Assembly (NCBI GenBank): GCA_030278955.1
Contig: JAOANR010000002.1
Location: forward strand, 25,902,057 to 25,966,056
Origin: Hygrophila difformis
Lineage: Eukaryota; Streptophyta; Magnoliopsida; Lamiales; Acanthaceae
Direction: 5' to 3'
Length of the DNA stretch: 64,000 bases
The position numbers were made by a program, and so were the translations under genes. Positions 46,246 to 57,112 of the stretch are shown here, in pieces; position 1 is the stretch's first letter; each line of letters opens with the position of its first letter. The notes under the pieces were generated by a model, which was given only the letters and a program-made list of their open reading frames with translations, ran no database searches and was not told the DNA's origin.

Positions 46246-48408
46246 CTATCCTTGGAAGAAGATCCTGCTCCAATGGACGGAATTTGTCAGGCTGCAGGGC
46301 AAGCAGTAATCACCCAAGTCGTCTTGGTTCTCCAGCACTTTTTGACAGTAGACTCTGGGTCCTTGGTCAATGAACATATCAGGGGTCTCCAGGCTTTCCG
46401 ACAACCATGCAAAGACGTTGTTCCCCACATATGCCATGATTGATTCGTCCGTCACCATTTTGTCTATCATTGCTATCCCCTGACGGACCTGTTCATTATC
46501 CAGCTTGCTGAGTAGCATGAATCCCCTGACAAAGATTGATGCTTTGTGATTATCATCAATCCCTGGTTTTAGCAACTCACAGGCTCCTTCCTCATCACCT
46601 GCTCCGAATGCTTGTAGGGCTGGTACGAACTGGAGGTAATAGTTGCCTGCGTCGACACACTTTTGCATGAGTTCCTCCTTCTGCCCTTGGATTCCCAATT
46701 TCCACATCTTTACGATTGTGGTCTCCAGTTCACATCTCTTGTAGACTATTGGGAGATCACCTGCTGCCCTAAACTTCTTGCATACCTCTTTGACAGCGAA
46801 AACCTTTTTGATGTCATCCTCTCCTATACGGGAGAGGATTTCTCCTAGAAGTTCTACTGGCAGGTCCAGTAGTTCAGTCCTTTCCTGTTCTGGGGCTGGA
46901 TCTGGAAGGATGATGTCCCTGCGAAAATGGGGAAAGTGTTTTTAACGGTTTTCTGATAATAATATTCAAGTGGAAAATCAACATCCTCACATTTTGAGCT
47001 AAGCTCTAAATGTGAGTTAATTAGTTTTACTTGAATTTATTGAGCTATACTACATATTATAGGACAAGAGGTTAGATTATTGAATCTAACAATTATTACA
47101 ACTAAAAAGTAAGAAAAATAAGGGAAATAAGGGTCTTGGACCCTTACATTTTTTCTTAGACTAAAAATAGTCTTAAGATTTTTTTGAATGGTCAAGGGAC
47201 CAACAGATAGAATTTTTATAGGCTATTGAGCCTACAAAAGAAAAGTTTATTTTGATAACTATAAAAGTGATTAAAATCATATGAAATGGGAAGATGGATA
47301 TTCAATAATGAAGAATCAATACACATGAAGAGCTATGCAATTACTAGCACAAGGTGATGGACTAAGGAAAATAAAAATAAGAAATAAGCACACACACACA
47401 CAAAGGCTATTTTTGGATTTTATGGAAAGTGTTGACTTGTTTATTTAATAAAGTTGGGGGTGTGAGTGGTCCCCCATTTGGATTTTTGTTTTGGGAAATG
47501 GGTATTAATGAGTGAGCAAAGTTGCTTCACTTGTTTATTCCCCACATATCCCAATAATGAACATGTCAAACACTTAAATAACAACAAAATTCTATCAGCT
47601 TTTTGTCTTTTTAAACATAAGTGCCATGCCAATAGTGTTTGAAAAACACTTGTCAGGAAAAATTTTGGCATGGTTTCGTCTGTAATACCATGTTTCCAGT
47701 GTATACAAACATCAACTTTTCAGTTGGGTTTGCACGTTGTGGTAAACAGGTACCCACAAAAACATTTATTAAAAAGGTTTTACAATACAGTAGCATGCAC
47801 ATACTAAAACAAACACACAACAGTCCATTCACACCAATATCATGCAAGATTTGCCAATAAATCATGCTTCAAAATTCAAATTATGCAGCATTATCAACAT
47901 GCATATTCAATCAACATCAACAAGTATCCAATAAACAAAATAACACAGTGGTTGAGGGGAAAATAACCTCTGTGTTTACTCCATTTCCACAGTGTTCACA
48001 AAACAAACAAAAGCAACACAGTTTATGCACAAACAGTAACAATGGCAAAAAGTATTCACATAATGGAACAAAAACGGATTTTTGAGGGTTTTGAAACCCA
48101 ATTTTTCAAAATAGATATCCCCCAACACCACAGAGAACTCAAAACATCAACAATGGCAGTTCGAACCAAAGCAAGAAAAAGCCCTAGTTCGCACTACTCT
48201 GTTTTATCCTATTTCCGATCATGCCCAACCTTTTCCGACCATATTCCGACCATCCCTAACTCGAAAACAGTCCTCATTCCCCTCCCCATTACTGAGTTCG
48301 CGAAAAACAATCAAAATCAAAAACTGGAACTCGCGAAACAGGGGTGCGAAACCGAAAATAGAGAACTTACCCTTGACTCCCACTTGGATTAGACGAAGAA
48401 GACGCCAT
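46246..48408 (-). CDS. F-box protein gene carried by the Athila element (two exons)
   Basis: Predicted spliced product of 236 residues: exon 1 is 48408-48371 (ATG plus 12 codons and 2 bases), exon 2 is 46918-46246. The joint restores a Gly codon and the frame is open to TAG. After a Ser-rich N-terminus, an F-box spans about residues 30-68 (LPVELLGEILSRIGEDDIKK, then VCKKF). F-boxes bind Skp1 and place a target on an SCF ubiquitin ligase. The rest (residues 90-165) is helical with Sel1-like features (AGNYYLQFVPALQAFGAGDE, IFVRGFMLL). The tail has C218, C221, H228 and ends SRIFFQG. Overall it recalls plant At2g35280/At1g67623-type F-box proteins, from memory, not searched. It lies in sense where Athila elements usually have an env-like ORF. 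It is open while gag-pol is broken, suggesting recent capture or retained function. Confidence 0.75.
46919..48370 (-). other. Predicted intron of the F-box gene
   Basis: 1452 bp. The donor is G|GTAAGTTC at 48370-48363, a near-perfect plant donor. The acceptor is TTTTCGCAG (AG at 46920-46919) after a moderately T-rich stretch. It contains one internal PPT-plus-hairpin module (46977-47016), about 60-100 nt before the acceptor. The rest is AT-rich with no genes. The presence of an intron argues against capture by reverse transcription of a fully spliced host mRNA. Confidence 0.7.
46977..47016 (-). other. Internal copy of the PPT/LTR-start motif with hairpin
   Basis: In sense, a near-perfect inverted repeat (arms CTCACATTT and AAATGTGAG, one mismatch, then 4 bp GAGC/GCTC, 3-base loop; 46986-47016) runs into AAATGTGAGGATGTTGAT (46977-46994). 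This equals the true PPT plus the first four LTR bases. Confidence 0.8.
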
Positions 48409-48550
48409 TTTAGAAAGCTTTGGAAAGATTTGAACGGGGTAAGGTACTGGTTCGAGCTCTGGTTTCGCGAGGAAGAAGGGTTCGCGAATGGAGGGAATCG
48501 GGGAATGTTCTAAGTGTGGGAAAGTGAAAGTGAGGGAAAAGAGGGGGGAA

Positions 48551-48564
48551 AAGAAATATATAGG
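48551..48564 (-). promoter_or_regulatory. Candidate TATA box of the F-box gene
   Basis: In sense CCCTATATATTTCT, about 145-155 nt upstream of the ATG at 48408, in an otherwise C/T-rich stretch typical of plant 5' untranslated leaders. The palindrome array starts just upstream. A promoter is inferred only from motif and position. An in-frame upstream Met (48582) would lie before this box. Confidence 0.5.
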
Positions 48565-48577
48565 GTGAGGGATAGGG

Positions 48578-49232
48578 GGCAATTCGGTCTATTGGAGACC
48601 GAACCATCAGTTCGGTCTAGACCGAATTGATGTGGTCTCCAAGTGCTTGTGAGAGATTCGGTCTCTTAGGCCAATTCGGTCTAGACCGAATTGGCATGGA
48701 GACCGAATTGAGGGGAAAGATAAACAAACAAGCAACTTACTGCAATGCGGTCTTTTAAAATCAATTCGGTCTAGACCGAATTGATCTAGAGACCGAATTG
48801 CAGCAAGAAGACCGAATTGGGTACTTAGGAAAAATAGTGGGGGTTGCTTTTATGAGGGGATTCGGTCTATATGGGCAATTCGGTTTAGACCGAATTGCCA
48901 ATTCGGTCTAAACCGAATTGCCTTATAGATCGAATTGCTCACTTGCGAAAATAAGAATGATGCAATGCCTTTTGTAGATCAATTCGGTCTATTCAAAATC
49001 AATTCGGTCTAGACCGAATTGCTATAGACCGAATTGCTACTTGGCCATATTTACGCAAGGATGGAACATGTGCCTTGGAAGCTCAATTCGGTCTCTTAGG
49101 CCAATTCGGTCTAGACCGAATTGGATTGGAGACCGAATTGGTAAAAATTACCAAGGCAACACCTCCGATGCGGTCTGTTTCAAACAATTCGATTTAGACC
49201 GAATTGAATTGAAGTGCAAATTAGACCGCATT
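48578..49232. repeat. Array of nested palindromes, core AATTCGGTCTAGACCGAATT
   Basis: About seven units in 650 bp, spaced roughly 80-110 bp. Each has a perfect or near-perfect 20 bp palindromic core (near 48615, 48680, 48770, 48890, 49005, 49105, 49195). Most are flanked on one side by a half-site AATTCGGTCT and on the other by AGACCGAATT, giving an inverted repeat inside an inverted repeat. Spacers between units are unrelated. The same core occurs many times in both Athila LTRs but not in the Tekay-type elements. Confidence 0.9.
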
Positions 49233-49558
49233 CAACACTTAGAAAAATTTTGGAATTTCCAAATTTTTACCATTTTTGAAATTATGCATTTTTTTTTAAA
49301 ATTAACATACTAAATAAACCTATTTAAACAGAAATAATTCTCTCTAATAAATTGCTTGCATAAATTAGGTTGGATTGACACCCTTATTTTATGGATTTAT
49401 TCCGGATTTTAAATTCCTCTAAATTCTGAAATTAATTTCCATTAAATTTAGTATTAATCCAACCGGGAACCTGGTTTTTGAAGCTTTATCTTTCTTTTTG
49501 TTGGTTCCATCAATTCCTGCAAGGCAAACACAAGAAAATTATTAGATTTTCTCCAAAT
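49233..49558 (-). other. AT-rich spacer downstream of the Athila integrase region
   Basis: No gene or repeat beyond the palindrome array and the internal PPT module that flank it. Confidence 0.45.
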
Positions 49559-49597
49559 ATCAACATCCTCACATTTAGAGTCTTAGTACTCTAAATG
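49559..49597 (-). other. Internal copy of the PPT/LTR-start motif with perfect hairpin
   Basis: A perfect 10 bp stem (CATTTAGAGT / ACTCTAAATG, loop of six, 49572-49597) leads in sense into AAATGTGAGGATGTTGAT (49559-49576). It lies about 85 bp after the integrase stop. It is the second internal copy of the 3' PPT border. Confidence 0.82.
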
Positions 49598-49681
49598 TTT
49601 AGTTGATTTTTGGATACTTATTGTCCGAGAAAAATGAATATGTTATGTAATAAATAATTATATAAGTATATATATATATTT

Positions 49682-51003
49682 TTATTGAGCATAGGCCGGC
49701 TCTGATATCGTTTGAACTTCTTTTTTGGGGTCGAACTGTCCTAGGTATTCCTTCAGTCTCTGTCCATTCACCACCAGCTCTCCCTTGTCAGTTCGAATCC
49801 TGACAGCTCCACTTTCAAACACGTGCACCACTTCGTATGGCCCTTCCCATCTGGATCTAAGCTTTCCGGGGAACAGCTTCAACCTAGAATTGAATAACAA
49901 GACATTTTGGCCAACGTAGAAGTGTTTAGATTTTATACGACGATCGTGTAACTTCTGGGTCCGCTCTTTGTAAATCCTCGAGCTTTCATAAGCTTGCGCA
50001 CGTATTTCCTCAATTTCATTGAGGTCCAACTTGCGCTTACTCTGAGCAACTCGTGGGTCAAAATTAAGCGTTTTTACGGCCCAGTAAGCCTTGTGCTCTA
50101 GTTCTACGGGCAAATGACAGGCTTTTCCAAAGACAAGCTTGTATGGAGACATCCCGATGGGAGTCTTGAATGCAGTGCGGTATGCCCATAGAGCATCATT
50201 GAGCTTACGTGACCAGTGTTTGCGGGTTATTCCCACAGTGGCCTCGAGTATATGTTTGATTTCGCGGTTTGATACCTCGACTTGGCCACTAGTTTGGGGA
50301 TGATAAGGCGTGCCGATCTTGTGGAGAATCCCACTTTTGCTCATAAGATTTGCAAAAGCTTTGTTAACAAAGTGGGTTCCTCCATCAGATATGATTACCC
50401 TAGGTACACCAAATCTATTGAAAATGTTATTTTTCAAAAATTTGATAACTTGGTTACCATCATTGGTTGGCAGCGCAACCGCCTCAACCCACTTGGACAC
50501 GTAATCGACAGCTACCAAGATGTAGTGATTCCCATCAGATGTCGGGAATGGTCCCATGAAGTCAATACCCCATACATCGAAAATCTCAAGGGTGAGAATT
50601 CCTTTTTGAGGCATTTCATCCCTCTTGGAGATATTCCCTAATCTTTGGCATCTGTCGCAAGCCTTAACAAACGCCCTGCAATCCTCGTAAATGGTAGGCC
50701 AATAGAAGCCACACTCGAGCACCTTGTGAGCTGTTCGAGTGGGGCCATGGTGACCTCCAGATTCCGATTCATGACATTTTTTTAGCGATTTGATAAGCCT
50801 CGTGCTCAGTTACACATCATCTAATAATCGAATCTGCACAATGCTTGAAGAGATAAGGATCTTCCCAGAAGTAGTCAACTACATCTCGGTTGAACCTTGC
50901 TTTTTGGTTCTTTTGCTGGAATGGTGGGATTATTCCACATGCTAAAAAGTTAGCAATGTCGGAAAACCATGGACAAGCTTGATCATGAAGGTGCAAGGCA
51001 AAC
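49682..51003 (-). pseudogene. Athila integrase (broken)
   Basis: Continues pol after a +1 shift near 51003. Segment 51014-50820 encodes the linker to integrase ([15 protein letters not shown]) and ends at a TGA (50817-50819, Arg-type position). An extra A in a seven-A run (50777-50783) then shifts the frame inside the His pair of the HHCC zinc finger. From 50722 the frame is open for 346 codons: the Cys pair (ACDRC), catalytic core with [16 protein letters not shown] and GQVEVSNRE (D, D, E), and the C-terminal domain ([20 protein letters not shown]). It ends with TAA/TAG-bounded stop at 49682. Three lesions make it non-functional. Confidence 0.93.
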
Positions 51004-54000
51004 AGTTTGCTCATCCGGAAAATTTTCGTTGACGGCTATCTCATTTTTATCATTTTCTATTCGAGACAAATGGTCAGCAGCACCATTGTCTCTGCCTTTT
51101 CTATCTTTTATTATGATATCAAATTCCTGCAACAAAAGTACCCACCTGATTAATCGAGGTTTGGCATCTTGTTTACTGAACAAGTATCTCAGTGCAGAGT
51201 GATCTGTGTATACTATGGTTTTCGTACCAATGAGGTATTGTCTGAACTTATCAAACGCGAAAACCACAGCATACATCTCTTTCTCCGTGGTGGTGTAATT
51301 GACTTGGGCTTCAGTCAGGGCATGACTTGCGTAATGAATCACGCAGTGTCTCCCTTCCTTATGTTGCCCAAGAACTGCACCCACGGCGAGATCACTTGCA
51401 TCGCACATTACCTCGAAAGGTATTGACCAATCGGGTGATTGCACTATTGGGGCAGAAATCAACATCTTCTTGAGCGTGTCAAAGGCTTGAACACACGCTT
51501 CATTTATTAAGAAAGAATTTTCTTTACAAAGCAAATTAGTGAGCGGCTTGGCAATTTTAGAAAAATCTTTAATGAATCTCCGGTAAAAACCGGCATGCCC
51601 TAAGAAGCTCCTAACTGCTTTTATTGAGTTTGGTAATGGAAGGTTGGATATGACTGAGACTTTGGCCCTATCGACTTTGATGCCTGCGCGCGAGATGCGG
51701 TGACCCAACACTATTCCTTCGGTGACCATGAAATGGCACTTCTCCCAGTTCAAAACTAGGTTAGTGTCCTCGCATCTTTTTAAAATTTTTGCAAGATTAG
51801 TCAAACATTCGTCAAAAGTATCTCCATACACAGAGAAGTCATCCATGAAAACTTCAATGCATTTTTCGATAAATTCTGAGAAGATAGACATCATGCATCG
51901 CTGAAAAGTGGCAGGCGCATTGCAAAGTCCAAAAGGCATGCGCCTGTACGCAAAAGTTCCATATGGGCACGTGAAAGTGGTCTTATCGTGATCTTCACTA
52001 GCTATTACAATTTGATTGTAACCAAAGTACCCATCCAAAAAGCAGTAATACTCCATCCCGGCCAACCTCTCCAGCATCTGATCAATGAACGGCAAGGGAA
52101 AGTGATCCTTCCGCGTAGCGGTGTTAAGCTTCCGGTAATCGATGCAAACTCTCCAACCGGTCACTGGACGTGTCGCCACTTCTTCTCCTTGCTCATTAGT
52201 CGTTATGCACATCCCCCCACGCTTAGGTACTACCTGCACTGGGCTAACCCATTTGCTGTCAGATATAGGATAGATGATACCAGCATCTAAGAGCTTAATA
52301 ACTTCTTTCCTTACCACTTTTTGCATGTGGGGGTTCAGACGCCTTTGTGGTTGCCTAGAGGGCTTGTACTCCTCTTCCATTAAAATTCTGTGCATGCAAA
52401 CAGAGGGGCTTATTCCATTTATATCAGAAATGGTCCATCCAATTGCATGTACATATTTCTTTAGAATGTCTACCAGAGCTTTTTCTTGTTCTTGTGTCAG
52501 CTTGGCTGACACAATTACCGGTAATCTTTTATGTTCAGCGAGAAAAACGTACTTAAGATGATCCGGGAGTATTTTAAGTTCAAGCTCTGGCGGACATTCA
52601 ACGGAAGGCAGTAATTTGTGAGAAATGGATGGGGGTGAAAGATCAGATTTACCTTCAGGACCCTGTGTTAGTACAGGGTCCACTTCCTCTTCCGTGGTGC
52701 TCTCCTCCTCCTCCGGAGTGAATTCAACACCGTCGAATTCTTCAAGATCCCCAGTGATAGGGTCCTCGAAGTGGACAGCGTTGCAGCTTCTTTCTTGCTC
52801 GGCACCTTCAGGCGTCAGTACCTGTTTTGAAACTTTGTCCTTCATCACAGTCATAGAGTCTATGCTCTCATCCTCACACCTACTTTCTATTACATCAAAC
52901 ATGGAACAAGATCCCTCATTCGGGAACTTCTGCAGCTGCTCCATGTCAAAGGAGATTTCTTTGTCGTCGACCCTCAATGTGACTCTTCCAGATGTAGCAT
53001 CAATCAATGCACCGCCAGTGGCCAGAAACGGGCGTCCCAAGATAAGTGGCATTTCAGAGTCCTCTTCAATGTCAAGGATAATGAAGTCAACCGGGAAAAG
53101 AATTTGGCCGGTTTTGACTACCACATCCTTGAGGATTCCTACGGGTTTGGTGATTGATCTTTCTGCCAGTTGCAGTTTCATCTTGACTGGTTCAATCTCT
53201 CCGAGCCTTAGGCGGATTGCCATGGCTAGAGGCATCACGTTGATGCTGGATCCTAGATCACATAACCCCATGCTCACTTTGGCCTTTCCAATTTGTACTG
53301 GCAGCGTGCAACATCCAGGGTCCTCTTTCTTTTCGGGCAGTTTCCTCTGAACTATGGCACTGCATGTGCTGTTGAGAATAATCACCTCCTCCTGCTCTAC
53401 CTGCCTTTTCCCTGAAATCAATTCTTTCAAGAACTTAGCATAGGTGGGCATTTCTGAAATCATTTCCACGAGAGGAATGGTTATCTCTACAGACTTTAGC
53501 CGTTCTAGAAATTTCTTGAATTTAAGGTCATGTTCCTTATTTTTAAAGCGTGCAGGGTATGGCACCCTTGGCATGTACTTATTATTATCAATTTTTGGTG
53601 GTAAAGAGAAGGAAGTTGTACCTTCACCCATACCCTTTTCAGCTTCAATTGCAGCTTCAGCCTGCGGATTAGCTGCCTCTGATTTGTCCTTTACCAGCTC
53701 AACACTTTCATTTCCTTCAATCTTTTCCTTTCCCTTTTCTACCTCCAATGAAACCTTTACTTTCATAGCTTTCTTCTTCCCGGATCCAACGTTTCCTTTC
53801 AGAGTCTTGCCTCCCCGCAATGTGATTGTTTTGCACTGTGGGTTGGCTTCAGTGCTGCTTGGTAGTGTTCCCTTCCCCCTGTTCTGCAATTTTTTAGCCA
53901 ACTGGGTGACCTGCGTCTCCATATTTTTGATCGATGACTGCAACTGCTGGTTTATCTCCCTTTGATTGGAAATGAACTCGGTCATCAAATTCTCCAGGCG

Positions 54001-55683
54001 GGATGGTGGCTTTTGGTTGTATTGCTGATTCTGGTCAGGTTGGGCTTGGAAATTTTGGAAATTCTGGCCTTGGTTTTGGTTAGGCCTCTGTTGGATATGG
54101 GGTTGAAAGTTCTGATTCTGATTCTGGAAGTTCTGTACTCTCTGCTGAACGAATCCTTGGTTCTGAGGTCTGAAGTTCTGCTGAGGATTTTGGTTTGCAA
54201 ACTGGTTAGGCTGATTTGGCTGTGTCAACAAATGCGCATTAAGTGCATTGTTGTTGGAATAGGAGAGGTTGGGGTGGCGATTCTGATAGCTCCCTGCGTA
54301 ATTGCAGCTTTCGGTAGCTATTTGTTGGCATGTGTCAGTTGGATGTGGTCCCTGACATAGCCCACAAATTGCTCCCGATTGCTGTGTTTGCACTTGGCTA
54401 GATGAGGCTCCTGCCTGAGAAGTACCTGCTCCCTTTCCTTTCTCCTGACCTAGCTGTATCGCAGCCACCTGTTCCTGCAATTTTTCGAAATCTGTCTTTC
54501 CTTCACTTACAGCAAAAACTTTTCTAGGAGGTTCCACTTTCTTCTCATTAGTGTTCAATACATATCTATTGACAGACATTGTCTCGATCTTTTCCCAGGC
54601 TTGGTCCATGGGCAAATGGAGTAAATGTCGTCCGCCTGCAGCGTCCAACATCGTTCTCCATGGATGGGTGAGCCCTCCATAGAATTTCCTCAGTTGCTCC
54701 CATGGTTGATATCCGTGTTGGGGGCATCGCCTCAAGAGGCTGGAGAACCTCTCCTTTGCGTCATACAATGACTCGTCCGGCTTCATCTTGAACTCTCCAA
54801 TCTTGGCTAGTCCTTCCTCTATCTTTGATTCAGGAAAATACTTCAACAGAAAACTCCTTACCAAATCTGCCCAGGTGCTCCTCTGATTTATAGGCAATAA
54901 TTTATACCAATCCCTGGCACCACTAAACAAAGAAAAGGGAAACAACATCAGTCTTATAGCATCAGGTGAGACTCCCTGATTTTTTATTGTATCGCAGAGC
55001 TCCAGGAAGGTTTGGAGATGATCATGGGGATCCTCGTGATTTGCACCGCATAATTGATTGTTTTGCACCAAGTTAATGAGTGTCGGTTTGAGCTCAAAAT
55101 TGCGTGCAGGAAATTGTGCTCTCCCAGGCCTATCCAGATAAGGCTCCACGATGGGCTGCATAAAATCAGCTGCTGCCTGCTGCTATTGATTTCCTTGTTC
55201 TGCTTGGTTTTGATACTGCTGGTGGTAATTGGGATTCTGTTGGAACAGATTTTCAGGATCATGATGGTTGTTCTGAAACTGGTCTTGATTGAAGGCTTGA
55301 TTCTGGTATTGCTGGTTTTGTATATTTTGGTTTTGGTTGTTATATTGGTTAAGAGGTGGTGGCGGTTGTTGGTGGAATTGCTGATACTGTTGCTGATTTG
55401 GATTAGGTAGATTTTCCTCCTCGTTGACACGATTCGGGTGTTCTACCACACTCCCATCAGCTCCATTACCAGGGTTATTGGGTGGTTGGTCTATTGGTAA
55501 GATCGGGGGAACGTCCTGGTTTTCTGCCATGTCAGATATTTCACTGCTTGTAGTTTCGGGTGAGGTACGAGTCTGTGCTTCTTGCTCTTTCCTTCGTCTG
55601 GCTTGCGCCCTCAGTTGGCGAGCGGTCCTTTCTATTTCTAGATCGAACGGTAGCTCAGGCAATGTGTCCTTTCTCCGTTGCAT
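51004..55683 (-). pseudogene. gag-pol: Athila gag-pol: gag, protease, RT, RNase H (one internal stop)
   Basis: Starts at ATG 55683 (MQRRKDTLPELPFDLEIERT, typical Athila gag N-terminus). A Gln/Asn-rich region follows, then TAG at 55183-55185 in a poly-Gln context, most likely from CAG. The frame is then open for 1392 codons from 55161. Counting from there: gag with NFELKPTLINLVQNNQLCG and LFSGARDWYKLLP (about 20-200), a CCHC knuckle CGLCQGPHPTDTC (about 267-279), a Gln/Asn-rich linker, a protease with CDLGSSINVMP (about 635; the active site is DLGS), RT with WRVCIDYRKLN and FMDD (about 1105), and RNase H with CDAS (about 1254) and AADHLSRIEN. A frameshift near 51003 ends it. Confidence 0.94.
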
Positions 55684-55811
55684 AAGCAGTTTGTATCGTG
55701 ATGTGACAGCACCTGCACAACCCCCAGGTTAGTAATGGTTCAAGAATATATACAAAAACTATCTATGAGTAAATCAGAAGTGTAATTCTCTTAATAAACG
55801 GCGCTGCATCC
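55684..55811 (-). other. Short Athila leader between PBS and gag
   Basis: Only about 130 bp separate the PBS from the gag ATG. No other signal recognised. Confidence 0.5.
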
Positions 55812-55829
55812 TCCCCGGCAACGGCGCCT
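55812..55829 (-). promoter_or_regulatory. Athila primer-binding site (Asp tRNA)
   Basis: In sense AGGCGCCGTTGCCGGGGA, matching the complement of the plant Asp-tRNA 3' end (TGGCGCCGTTGCCGGGGA) at 17 of 18 positions. Asp-tRNA priming is typical for Athila elements. It sits directly beside the LTR end. Confidence 0.9.
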
Positions 55830-55969
55830 TGAAACTTTTGACAATTTCCGCACACGAGTATTTTAAAAAATATCAAGTTTGAATTTATTAAATGAAAAGA
55901 GTTATGATTTATGGGAAGGGATTTAAGGATATATTTCACTTTTTATTACTCATGTGGGAAACTTTGATT

Positions 55970-56065
55970 TCAAATGGCGCCATGAAACTCCCCGGCATGA
56001 AACTTTTGACAATTTTCCTGCAATGAAGATTCTCGCCATGAAACTTTTGACAATTTCCCACTATA
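55970..56065 (-). repeat. Repeated LTR-end text and split PBS halves inside the Athila LTR
   Basis: 'tggcgccatgaaac', 'ctccccggcatgaaac' and 'cgccatgaaacttttgac' occur within 100 bp. In sense the two halves of the Asp-tRNA PBS (GCCGGGGA and GGCGCCA) appear separately, each next to GTTTCAT, the terminal text of the LTR. They look like remnants of old PBS/LTR borders. Confidence 0.6.
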
Positions 56066-57107
56066 TGAGTATTTTCTGAAGAATAATAATCCCGGTTTAA
56101 TTTTATTTAATGAAACCAATTTATGAAGATGGAGTTGGGATTAGGGATATGTTTATAGGTTGTCACGTTTTTATTACTCGTGTTAAGAAACTGTGCCCCC
56201 GAAAGCGCACGGTGTCAAAAATTGCACTAATTTATAGTAAGACCGGATCGTTCACTGGAGGATGTGCGATAGAAGCAGGGCCCACGTCGTTTACTAAGAT
56301 TTTCCACTCGGTTACTCGATTCAAGTTTTGCAATGGTTTCTAACAACTACTTGACAATAATTTAAACTAGACTATGAAAGCAGTAAAATTATTCTACAAA
56401 GCATGATAAAATTAGTCTAAAAAGTAAGTAAACCTAATCTAAGAAAGCAATAAGAATTATGCTAAGAAAGCGGATAAAGTTATTCTATGAAAACAGATTT
56501 AAAATGTGACAGAAGAGACAGGAAGGAAATAATAAAGATTGGACAAGATTCAGATGAAACACAATTAAACTTCCATTTTAATACACAGATCTTTGTTTGG
56601 GACAATCCATCAGTTAGCTAACTCTCATGCTTTCTAGACTATGTTCCCTTTAACAGACAGGTACTTACAGTCAGAATTTACATGCTCTTAAGACCCCAAC
56701 CTCTAAGATACCACAGATTAATAACTGCCCCTGCCGAGGTATGTTATTCCTCCATGGTGGATAAGCAACACCTAACACATCATTAGTTGACATGCCAAGT
56801 ACTCCTATCATCCCCCTTGTCACACCCAAAGTCCAAATTAATTCCCGAACTAATCCATAACTCTTAAACCTTACAACCGGCGGCCAACCTCTAATTCATC
56901 CGAGTGACCTCTATGAAAGTATTTTAAAGAAAGCGGTAAAGAAAGCAGTAAAGAAAGCATTTAAAAACCTATCACTCGGAAGTCTTAAAAGCTATCTCAT
57001 TCCGTTAGTATAAAAGAGCCCCTGGTCTTGGTGACCAGATGCAGATTTAGAACTTCCCAAATATCAATAAGCCACAGGGCTTATAACATCCGGTTAGTTA
57101 TGAGATA

Positions 57108-57112
57108 CAAAC
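57108..57112. other. Empty site for element F
   Basis: Single CAAAC in uninterrupted LTR text, corresponding to the duplicated CAAAC around element F in the 3' LTR. Confidence 0.93.

Noticed and set aside
46252..46443. Plus-strand 63-codon frame over F-box exon 2
   Set aside because: Antisense shadow; the - strand frame has the recognisable F-box and splice signals.
48578..49232. CRISPR-like array of spaced palindromes
   Set aside because: Plant transposon context, repeats are imperfect with half-sites, spacers vary in length, and no cas genes exist. It is a palindrome array, not CRISPR.
55812..55829. tRNA-Asp gene
   Set aside because: Only the 3'-terminal 18 bases match. No cloverleaf surrounds it; this is a primer-binding site.
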